A stretch of DNA of 5,285 bases, from NCBI GenBank assembly GCA_964565895.1, contig CAZMGT010000095.1, positions 1 to 5,285 of the forward strand, written 5' to 3'. Positions 1 to 5,285 of this stretch are shown piece after piece. A program made the position numbers and the translations under genes. The notes below the pieces were generated by a model. The model did not search any database. It was not told where the DNA came from and worked only from the letters and a program-made list of their open reading frames with translations. Each line of letters opens with the position of its first letter. The first letter of the stretch is position 1. The DNA is from CAZMGT01 sp964565895 (GTDB lineage: Bacteria; Armatimonadota; Zipacnadia; UBA1398; CAZMGT01).

Positions 1-49
1 CTGACTTTTAATCAGAGGGTCGGAGGTTCGAGTCCTCCACGGCTCACCA
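1..49 (+). tRNA. tRNA-Lys (anticodon TTT), 5' end cut off by the window edge
   Basis: This is the 3' part of a tRNA gene. The anticodon stem is 1-4 (ctga) paired with 12-15 (tcag), around the seven-base loop 5-11 (cttttaa). The anticodon TTT at 7-9 is preceded by the invariant T and followed by A, so it reads lysine codons AAA/AAG. Bases 17-21 are a five-base variable region. The T arm is a perfect 5-bp stem, 22-26 with 34-38, around the canonical loop ttcgagt. The 3' acceptor strand is 39-45, the discriminator base is A46, and CCA is encoded at 47-49. The D arm and 5' acceptor strand lie outside the window, so the acceptor pairing cannot be checked. No copy of the tRNA 3' end recurs in the window, so there is no sign of an integrated element using it as an attachment site. 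Confidence 0.95.
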
Positions 50-60
50 ATTTTTTTTGT
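50..60 (+). terminator. T tract directly after the tRNA; possible 3' end of its transcript
   Basis: Eight consecutive T residues (51-58) follow the encoded CCA by one base. There is no separate hairpin; only the tRNA's own T arm and acceptor stem could act as the upstream structure. This may help end the tRNA transcript, but without a dedicated stem it is a weak call. Confidence 0.35.
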
Positions 61-195
61 ACCCCTCTTTGCTTTGTCCGCTCGAACACGCCCGGTTTTG
101 TCGCATGTCGCCCTGGGTGCGCGCCGTTGCCTGCCGCGTGCGCCAGGATGTGCCGCTTATCCCCAGAGAGAGTTCGCGTGAGGAAGCGCGTTTCG

Positions 196-223
196 CTTGA
201 CCGCTCTCGCGGGAGAGGTCAAG
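196..223. repeat. Compact inverted repeat (hairpin) with a four-base loop
   Basis: Arms 196-202 (cttgacc) and 217-223 (ggtcaag) pair perfectly. After one G-A mismatch (203/216), the inner bases 204-206 pair with 213-215, and a T-G wobble (207/212) closes the loop cgcg (208-211). No T run follows on either strand, so it is unlikely to be an intrinsic terminator. It could be part of a structured RNA or a protein-binding site. Function unknown. Confidence 0.5.
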
Positions 224-456
224 TCGCGGGAGGCACGTGAGTCGTCTTGTCTGCGCGAAGGGAGCATGTACGCGCACTGAAGAGGGGGCACAGCTTGGAT
301 GCTAGGTGGTCTCAGTAAGACAGGTATCTGACAGTATGCGCAGGCTATCCTCGCAACAGGAAACATGCGACCCTGTCATTGCAATGGCTGACGTTTGAAT
401 ACTCGCTGCCCAGAACAAGGACTTGCTCCTCTAGGGAACATGACTGAACGATAAAC

Positions 457-484
457 GCACGTGCTCTTCGTGACGAGCGCGTGC
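457..484. repeat. 10-bp inverted repeat (hairpin) with an eight-base loop
   Basis: The arm 457-466 (gcacgtgctc) pairs over all ten positions with 475-484 (gagcgcgtgc), with one T-G wobble and a loop at 467-474 (ttcgtgac). It is stable and GC-rich, and has no T tract on either side. It lies in the middle of the gene-free stretch, upstream of the terminator-like hairpin at 658-684, so it would be an internal stem of any RNA ending there. Function unknown. Confidence 0.5.
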
Positions 485-657
485 TGGGTGCGTCGCCTGG
501 GCGGGGCTCGGTGCATGGGTAAAAAGGTACTGTGCATATTTGCGCTGGCTCGTTCTCTTGTAAAGGCACGCCGCAGGACCTTTTGCTAAGGCTCAGAAAA
601 GCAAAGCTTATACCGCACTCCACGTTTAATAAGCTGGAGCAGAGGCCCGTTGCCACC

Positions 658-684
658 GAAAGTCCGTGGTGACTTTCTTTTATT
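658..684 (+). terminator. Candidate intrinsic terminator with no assigned gene upstream
   Basis: The arm 658-664 (gaaagtc) pairs perfectly with 671-677 (gactttc) around a six-base loop, and the 3' arm runs straight into ttttatt (678-684). Orientation is therefore + strand. The stem is rather short and only moderately GC-rich. An alternative pairing of 653-656 (ccac) with 666-669 (gtgg) would compete with it, which could be chance or could allow attenuation. No protein gene on the + strand lies between the tRNA and this site, so it would end either a small RNA or a long tRNA read-through transcript. Confidence 0.5.
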
Positions 685-828
685 CGAGCACTTCATAGGG
701 CGAGAGCAGGCATTGGGGCGGTGCTCTGGAGAACATCATTAATCAAAGCAGTACTGTCTTTCTGCGGTACCCGCTGTTTAGCGAGGTTGGGGTGGGCAAG
801 CGATGCGGGTATGGCGCTGAACTGGCTG

Positions 829-938
829 AGGGTTTGGGCTGACCCTGTGGGAGCGCGACGCTGCAAGATGTGTGGCGCGGGCGGTCGCGCTCCGCGCTGC
901 TCAGGCTCTCATCGTGCAAGAGCAGGAGGAGGCCTGAG
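829..938 (+). promoter_or_regulatory. Cluster of three consecutive hairpins upstream of the large gene; candidate structured leader
   Basis: Three inverted repeats lie side by side. The first is 829-833 (agggt) with 842-846 (accct). The second is 850-859 (ggagcgcgac) with 884-893 (gtcgcgctcc), a perfect GC-rich 10-bp pair around a 24-base loop. The third is 900-906 (ctcaggc) with 932-938 (gcctgag), with a possible inner stem 907-909/919-921. The last arm ends 52 bases before the ribosome-binding site of the gene starting at 1005. A perfect 10-bp repeat with a loop this short is unlikely by chance in a stretch this size; the 5- and 7-bp ones could be chance. There is no T tract, so these are not terminators. 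I match no known riboswitch. If transcribed, this would be a folded 5' leader. Confidence 0.4.
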
Positions 939-990
939 AAAAGAAAGAAGGCTACATGCAGATACGGCGTGCACCGAGAAGTACGCGATG

Positions 991-997
991 AAGGGAG
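991..997 (+). promoter_or_regulatory. Ribosome-binding site that sets the start of the large gene at 1005
   Basis: The purine-rich aagggag at 991-997 ends seven bases before the ATG at 1005, which is ideal Shine-Dalgarno spacing. The protein from 1005 opens with a textbook signal peptide. The upstream in-frame ATG at 870 sits inside the loop of the 850-893 hairpin and would add a strongly basic 45-residue segment. Confidence 0.75.
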
Positions 998-1004
998 CTT
1001 TTGG

Positions 1005-4000
1005 ATGAAATCACGACGCTGCAAAGTGTTCGTCTGTGCATTGTGTATTGCGGCGACAGGGGTGCTTGCGTTGGTTTGCTTGGGGGCGGGGCAGAGTGCG
1101 CAGGATGTGGCAGACGAGATCCTGCGCAGCGCGGGCGTCAGCGGGGGGCTTGTGGTGCATCTGGGCTGCGGGGAGGGCAAGGTTACCGCGGCGCTGCGCG
1201 CGAGCGAGGCATTCGTCGTGCACGGGTTGGACGGCGACCGAGAAAACGTTGCTCGGGCGCGGGAGTATATTCGGGCGAGGGGACTTTATGGGAAGGTTTC
1301 CGTTATGCACTGGGCGGGCGGTCGGCTGCCCTACGCGGATAACCTGGCGAGCCTTGTTGTCGTTGAGGACCCGGGAGCGGTTTCGCCCCGCGAAGTGATG
1401 CGTGTGCTTAGGCCGGGTGGCGTGGCCTGCGTTTTGCAAGGAGGGAAGTGGAGAAAGATAACAAAGCCCTGGCCGCGGGAGATGGACGAGTGGACGCACT
1501 TTCGTTATTCCGCAGAGGGGAACATGGTTTCGCACGATGAGCTTGTCGGGCCGCCGCGACATGTGCAGTGGGCGAGCGAGCCGTACTTTCAAAGACACCA
1601 CGGCATTTTGCCGAGTATTACCTGTATTGTCGCCTCTGGGGGAAGGATTTTCTACATTATCGACGAGTCTCCCCTAGGCCTCGCCGGTATGCCCGACAAG
1701 TGGCGTCTTGTGGCGCGTGATGCGTTCTCCGGAATATTGCTCTGGAAGAGGAAGATGCACAATTGGGGGTCGCGCGCGTGGAGTTACTGGACTGAGGGAC
1801 ATGCCGCGCGATTTAACCATCCCTTACACGTGCGCAAGAGGTTGGTTGCCGTTGGCGACAGAGTGTACGTAACGCTGGGGTTTAATGAGCCAATTTCCGT
1901 CCTCGACGCGGCGACGGGAAAAACGTTGCGCGTGCTTTCTGATACACGATATGCAGATGAATTCGTGGTATATGATGGCGTGCTCTATGCCGCTGTGAAC
2001 AACGAACCGCAGCGCCCCTGGCCGGGGAAGGGGCTAGACCCTAGCCCACCAGCGAATCCTCCTGCGCCGTCTAAGAAATATGTGTGTGCGGTAGATCCAT
2101 CTTCCGGAAAACTATTGTGGAAAGCTGGGCCGTTTGTGGGATGTTCTGCGAAACCGGATAGGTTGGGCTCGATGCGCCACATTAATCTTACCGTGGGAGA
2201 AAAGGGCGTATTTTTGGTAGACGAGAGAGAAATCGTCGCACTTCAGAGGATGAGCGGGGAGGAAAAATGGCGTCTTGCGCGGGCAGATTTGGAACAGCTT
2301 TCGGAGAGAGCAAATACTCAATCGTGGGCGAGGATCTACCACAATTTAGTTTCGGCAAACCTGCACACGATAGTTTATCACCGCGACACTTTATACGTAA
2401 TGTATCCTGCGCTGTGGGTTGTGCAGGCAATTGATCCGGACAGAGGGAAGGAGATTTGGCGGAGCGAGGTCGGCCCGTCCATCTCCTACCTTGATTGGCC
2501 GGACATGTTTGGTATCGGGGACAGTATTTGGGTAAGCAATCGGAAAAATAGACGGCTAGTTGCCCTGGACGCAAAAACGGGAAAGGTTTTACAGAGCTTA
2601 TCCATTGAGAAGGTTTTAAACGTCGTCCACCACCACAGATGCTATCCCAATCGGGCAACGGTGAACTACGCGTTGCTTGGGCGGCGGGGCGCGGAATTTG
2701 TGGACTTGAAAACAGGAGAGATTACGCTAAACCACTGGGCGCGCGGGGGATGCCGTGTGGGCCATGTGCTCGCTAATGGGCTGGTGTATCGGCCGCCGGA
2801 CCATTGCCGGTGCTACATGGCATTTGAGCCGCGCGGGTTTCTCGCCCTGGCCTCGGAGAAGGCAGCGTCGAACTTCGCGGAATTTGTAGATGGAAAAACC
2901 CCACTGGAAAAGGGGCCGGCCTATGGCGCGGTCGCGGTGGCGGCCGAGGACGCGGCGGAGGACTGGCCCACATTTCGCCACGACCCCCTGCGCAGCAGCG
3001 TCGCGGGGTGCGAGATCGCCCGAAAGCTTGGCATCGCGTGGCAAGCTGACATTGGTGGCGGGCTAACAAGCCCGGTCGTCGGCGGGGGAATGCTGCTTGT
3101 CTGTGCCAAACAAAGGCACGAGGTGCTTGCCCTGGACGCCGCCACGGGGAGAAAGCTGTGGTCGTTCGTCGCCGATGGGCCGGTGGACTCGCCGCCGACG
3201 ATCGCCGGCGGCTACGCCGTCTTTGGCAGCCACGACGGCTGGGTGTATTGCCTGCGCGCGGCCGATGGCAAGCTTGCCTGGCGGTTGCGCGCGGCACCGG
3301 GCGAGCGTTTGATCGTTGCCTTTGGCAGCGTGGAAAGCGCCTGGCCGGTAGCGGGAAGCGTGCTTGTGTGCGGCGGGCGCGCGTATTTCGTCGCCGGGCG
3401 CTCGTCGCTGCTCGACGGCGGGGTATATGCCTACGCCGTGGACCTGGCCACAGGGAGAGTGCTTGAGCGGGTTCGGTTGCACGAGGTGCAGACGGAGACG
3501 TTGCGCACGGGCAAGCTTCCTCGCGGAGCGCTTGGGGACATTTTGAGCACAAACGGCCAGTCGGTTTTCCTACACAACCGCGCCCTGCCGTTCGCGCAGC
3601 CTGTGCGCGGGGCGTGGCCGAGCGAGCTAGCGGCAATGCAGCCGCACGTCGCCGCGGAAGGGGGCTTTTTGGACAACTTCTGGTTCCACCGCGCGTCTTG
3701 GCGGCTAACCTCGGCCCGGGGGCAAGCGGTGGGCAACCTCATTTGCTTCGACAGCGAGCGCGCATACGTTGCCGCGGCGAACAAGCCCGGGCCAAACAAC
3801 TGGACGTTTCACGTCCCCGCAGGCGGATGGCTGGACCGGATGATCGGCCGCGGCATGGGAACGAAGCGTGACTGGTGGCTTGAGGAGCCGAACTTGCAAT
3901 ATGGCGGCTGCCTGCTCTTTGCTCAGGAGAGCTCCACGCCCAGCCGGCCAAGGAGGCGTGGCCCGGCGAAGGTTCGCGCGCTGTGGCACATCGACAAGCT

Positions 4001-4262
4001 GCCCATCATGCCGTGGGCGATGGTCAGCGACGGGAAGACGTTGTTCGTCGCCGGGCCGCCGGACAAGGTCATCCCCGGGGACCCCTGGGCGGCGTTCGAG
4101 GGCCGCGCGGGGGCGAAGCTTTATGCCATCGACGCCGCTACAGGCGAGATCGCTGCGACCTACGACCTGCCCGCGCCACCGGTGTGGAACGGCATGGCCG
4201 CGGCGCGGGGAAGACTTTATCTGAGCACAGTTGGCGGGGCGCTCATTTGCCTGGGGCAATAG
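1005..4262 (+). CDS. Exported fusion protein: class I SAM-methyltransferase-like domain plus two PQQ-type (BamB-like) beta-propellers
   Basis: 1085 residues, biochemical function unknown. Residues 1-33 are a Sec-type signal peptide (KSRRCK, then a hydrophobic core to about 27); no lipobox is visible. Residues 35-150 resemble a class I SAM methyltransferase: the glycine motif HLGCGEGK (52-59), acidic D76/D78, LPYADN (108-113) and VLRPGG (134-139). Residues 160-620 form propeller 1, opening with DEWTHF and with blade motifs such as DAATGKTL, DPSSGKLLW and DAKTGKVL, a Pro-rich insert (338-356), HHRCYP (543-548) and cysteines 583, 601 and 603. Residues 650-1085 form propeller 2, opening with DWPTFRHDPLRSS, with blade motifs near 710 and 1043. 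I recognise this arrangement from memory in planctomycete proteins named as BamB-family or PQQ-repeat proteins. Such repeats do not imply PQQ binding, and I see no quinoprotein dehydrogenase active site. GC content changes abruptly between the propellers. It faces the hydrolase gene tail to tail. Confidence 0.88.
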   Translation: MKSRRCKVFVCALCIAATGVLALVCLGAGQSAQDVADEILRSAGVSGGLVVHLGCGEGKVTAALRASEAFVVHGLDGDRENVARAREYIRARGLYGKVSVMHWAGGRLPYADNLASLVVVEDPGAVSPREVMRVLRPGGVACVLQGGKWRKITKPWPREMDEWTHFRYSAEGNMVSHDELVGPPRHVQWASEPYFQRHHGILPSITCIVASGGRIFYIIDESPLGLAGMPDKWRLVARDAFSGILLWKRKMHNWGSRAWSYWTEGHAARFNHPLHVRKRLVAVGDRVYVTLGFNEPISVLDAATGKTLRVLSDTRYADEFVVYDGVLYAAVNNEPQRPWPGKGLDPSPPANPPAPSKKYVCAVDPSSGKLLWKAGPFVGCSAKPDRLGSMRHINLTVGEKGVFLVDEREIVALQRMSGEEKWRLARADLEQLSERANTQSWARIYHNLVSANLHTIVYHRDTLYVMYPALWVVQAIDPDRGKEIWRSEVGPSISYLDWPDMFGIGDSIWVSNRKNRRLVALDAKTGKVLQSLSIEKVLNVVHHHRCYPNRATVNYALLGRRGAEFVDLKTGEITLNHWARGGCRVGHVLANGLVYRPPDHCRCYMAFEPRGFLALASEKAASNFAEFVDGKTPLEKGPAYGAVAVAAEDAAEDWPTFRHDPLRSSVAGCEIARKLGIAWQADIGGGLTSPVVGGGMLLVCAKQRHEVLALDAATGRKLWSFVADGPVDSPPTIAGGYAVFGSHDGWVYCLRAADGKLAWRLRAAPGERLIVAFGSVESAWPVAGSVLVCGGRAYFVAGRSSLLDGGVYAYAVDLATGRVLERVRLHEVQTETLRTGKLPRGALGDILSTNGQSVFLHNRALPFAQPVRGAWPSELAAMQPHVAAEGGFLDNFWFHRASWRLTSARGQAVGNLICFDSERAYVAAANKPGPNNWTFHVPAGGWLDRMIGRGMGTKRDWWLEEPNLQYGGCLLFAQESSTPSRPRRRGPAKVRALWHIDKLPIMPWAMVSDGKTLFVAGPPDKVIPGDPWAAFEGRAGAKLYAIDAATGEIAATYDLPAPPVWNGMAAARGRLYLSTVGGALICLGQ

Positions 4263-4304
4263 CGCAGGGCCAGCTGCTGGGCCAAGCTTCCCTTCGAACG
4301 CGCA

Positions 4305-4348
4305 AGCTCCGGCAGCGGCTTCCGGGCAGCTATTTGTCAATTTGTTTT
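4305..4348 (+). terminator. Weak candidate terminator between the convergent genes
   Basis: The arm 4305-4312 (agctccgg) pairs with 4322-4325 plus 4328-4331 (ccgg and agct, with a two-base bulge) around a nine-base loop, and is followed by the T-rich but interrupted atttgtcaatttgtttt. It would act on the + strand gene and overlaps the stop codon of the - strand gene. A second hairpin (4268-4273 with 4277-4283, one bulged G) lies nearer the + gene stop but has no T run on either strand. No good terminator for the - gene is visible. Confidence 0.25.
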
Positions 4349-5235
4349 ACGAATTCGGCAATAGTCGGCTCGCCCGAGAGATAGCCCAAGGAGGCGAGGA
4401 AGCGGTCGGCCGCGGCCACGGTTTCCAGGAAAAATTTGTTATCCTGGCGGCCAAAGTTAAAGAACCCGTGGCCCACGCCCTCCCAAGTGAGCACCTCGCA
4501 GCGGTTGCCCTTTTCCTGGGCGAGCTTTTGGAACTGTTGCGCCGGGGCAAGAAAGCGATCCTCTGTGCCAAAGAACATGATCATCGGGGGCAGGCCCTCG
4601 CGGACGAAGTGGTAGGGGAGGATCTCTTTGGGAAACAGCTTTTGCCCGGCGGGGGTTCGCTTGGGCGGCTCGGGGCCCATTCCCGCGGGGTTAAACAGGA
4701 CCATCGCGTTGGGCGTGTAGCTGACGGCGTGTCTTTCGCTTTCAGGGTCGAGGGTGGGAATTACGCCTAAGCAGGCGGCGATCATTGCTCCCGCGGAGCC
4801 GCCGCTGGCGACGATGCGCTGGGGGTCGATGCCGAGCCTGTCGGCATTGGCGCGCACCCAGCGCAGAGCGTCGCGGCCGTCGAGGATGGAGTCGCGGGGC
4901 AAGGTTCCATGGCGATCGTGCACGCGATAGTCGGCGGTGATCGCGACCATGCCGCGCGAGGCAAAGTAGCGGCAGTGCTGGGCAAACTGCGTGGGAGAGC
5001 CCTTTACGAAGCCCCCGCCGAAGAAGAAGACGATGGCCGGGCGGCGGTCCGTGGCCTTGTGGTCCGCCGGAGTGAAGATGTAGAGCTTAAGCTGGACGTC
5101 GCCGACGGTCTTGTATACCTCGGCTTTGGCGCCGGCCAGGTCGCCGGCCTGGGCGGAGAGCTCCGTGGCGCTCGCCGCGACGACCAAAGCGACGGCGAAG
5201 GCTAGGGCAACAGCCGAAGGTCCCGCTCCGTTCAT
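4330..5235 (-). CDS. Exported alpha/beta hydrolase (carboxylesterase/acetyl-esterase-like)
   Basis: 301 residues, the usual size for a single-domain esterase of the hormone-sensitive-lipase or BD-FAE-like type; it probably hydrolyses an ester bond. Residues 1-30 look like a signal peptide: a long Ala/Val core ending SAQA, though with no Lys or Arg at the start. The mature part begins with strands leading to RPAIVFFFGGGF (65-76), the oxyanion-hole loop. The nucleophile elbow is GGSAG (145-149) with Ser147; the acid is Asp226 in GTEDRF; the histidine is His256 in GVGHGFF. The triad is therefore complete. FFFGGG in place of the common HGGG is a variant I recall from planctomycete and Bacteroidetes members. 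The start at 5235 has a G-rich ribosome-binding site seven bases upstream; the frame is open to the window edge, so an earlier start is not excluded. The substrate cannot be read from the sequence; acylated carbohydrate is a guess. Confidence 0.9.
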   Translation of the reverse strand: MNGAGPSAVALAFAVALVVAASATELSAQAGDLAGAKAEVYKTVGDVQLKLYIFTPADHKATDRRPAIVFFFGGGFVKGSPTQFAQHCRYFASRGMVAITADYRVHDRHGTLPRDSILDGRDALRWVRANADRLGIDPQRIVASGGSAGAMIAACLGVIPTLDPESERHAVSYTPNAMVLFNPAGMGPEPPKRTPAGQKLFPKEILPYHFVREGLPPMIMFFGTEDRFLAPAQQFQKLAQEKGNRCEVLTWEGVGHGFFNFGRQDNKFFLETVAAADRFLASLGYLSGEPTIAEFVKQIDK

Positions 5236-5240
5236 CGTTC

Positions 5241-5248
5241 TTCCCCCT
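5241..5248 (-). promoter_or_regulatory. Ribosome-binding site of the alpha/beta hydrolase gene
   Basis: Read on the - strand, an aggggga-type purine run ends about seven bases before the ATG at 5235-5233. This supports that start, since no other ATG or GTG occurs in frame up to the window edge (5285). The promoter must lie at or beyond the edge. Confidence 0.6.
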
Positions 5249-5285
5249 GTCTTGAAATGGGCTTGGCTGCACGGCGGCCCGCTGG

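Larger units (their letters stand above)
50..1004. other. 955-bp stretch without a convincing protein gene; rich in inverted repeats
   Basis: Between the tRNA and the large gene I find no reading frame with a good start, plausible composition and recognisable product. What can be seen is a series of inverted repeats (196-223, 252-276, 356-376, 457-484, 829-846, 850-893, 900-938), a perfect 10-bp palindrome CATTGCAATG at 377-386, and a terminator-like hairpin with a T tail at 658-684. Several sampled lines are about 50% GC (30 of 60 in 361-420), rising towards the large gene (39 of 60 in 781-840). I recognise no tmRNA, RNase P RNA, SRP RNA or common riboswitch consensus. It may hold a small RNA gene upstream of 684 and the promoter and leader of the large gene downstream of it. 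No promoter here is clear enough to call. Confidence 0.6.

Noticed and set aside
299..331. Possible 10-residue leader peptide (ATG 299, TGA 329-331) behind a G-rich run near 282-288
   Set aside because: Spacing is loose, the peptide has no run of a regulatory amino acid, and no attenuator follows closely. Short frames like this arise often by chance.
583..613. Promoter-like pair TTGCTA (583-588) and TTATAC (608-613)
   Set aside because: The 19-base spacer is too long and the -35 is weak. No clear transcript starts there, since a terminator-like hairpin follows within 50 bases.
345..656. A 103-codon - strand frame in the gene-free stretch
   Set aside because: No recognisable motif, atypical Ser/Cys/Arg-rich composition, no clear ribosome-binding site, and it runs antisense to the hairpins and terminator-like site.
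1..685. Genomic island or integrated element anchored at the tRNA-Lys 3' end
   Set aside because: Lower GC next to a tRNA suggested it, but there is no integrase, no repeat of the tRNA 3' end in the window, and no mobile-element gene.
870..1004. In-frame upstream ATG that would extend the large protein by 45 residues
   Set aside because: The added segment is very rich in Arg and Lys, would bury the signal peptide inside the protein, has no ribosome-binding site, and its ATG lies in the loop of the 850-893 hairpin. The ATG at 1005 has a good ribosome-binding site and an immediate signal peptide.
721..1008. A 95-codon + strand frame (GTG start) whose TGA stop overlaps the ATG at 1005 as ATGA, suggestive of translational coupling
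   Set aside because: The product has no recognisable domain and an unlikely composition (Arg, Cys and Gly runs from hairpin arms). The start has only a G-rich run directly against it. The four-base overlap alone is weak evidence; conservation in a relative would change my mind.
1005..1105. Lipoprotein signal (cysteine after the hydrophobic core)
   Set aside because: The Cys in ALVCLG lacks the required small residue before it and the usual Leu three positions before it, so signal peptidase II cleavage is not supported.
2773..3636. Long - strand open frame (287 codons) opposite the second propeller
   Set aside because: It is Arg-, Pro- and Ala-rich with no domain, as expected for the antisense of a GC-rich coding region that is clearly real on the + strand.

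Overview
The window looks like bacterial chromosome, most likely from Planctomycetota or a close PVC relative. This rests on family recognition: the large two-propeller 'BamB-like' protein with an N-terminal methyltransferase fold, and the exported alpha/beta hydrolase with an FFFGGG oxyanion loop, are both types I associate from memory with planctomycetes. No marker gene in the window proves it.

Layout. Bases 1-49 are the 3' two thirds of a tRNA-Lys(TTT) gene, cut by the window edge, with encoded CCA and a T tract just after it. Bases 50-1004 hold no convincing protein gene. They contain several inverted repeats, one terminator-like hairpin with a T tail (658-684) that has no obvious gene in front of it, and a cluster of hairpins (829-938) just upstream of the next gene. 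Bases 1005-4262 (+) encode a 1085-residue exported protein: signal peptide, class I SAM-methyltransferase-like domain, then two PQQ-type beta-propellers. Bases 4330-5235 (-) encode a 301-residue exported alpha/beta hydrolase with a complete Ser-Asp-His triad. The two protein genes converge, with a 67-bp gap between their stop codons.

Both proteins appear to be exported, so both probably act in the periplasm or outside the cell. A shared role in handling extracellular carbohydrate or ester compounds is possible, but the genes are on opposite strands and nothing in the sequence ties them functionally.

Points most worth a second look: a SAM-binding fold on an exported protein; a sharp base-composition mosaic inside that single gene, with the first propeller at about 40-60% GC and the flanking parts mostly 60-75% GC; and the unexplained, hairpin-rich 955-bp stretch, which may encode a structured RNA, a structured leader, or both. 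I found no CRISPR array, insertion sequence, phage gene or clearly new defence or biosynthetic system.
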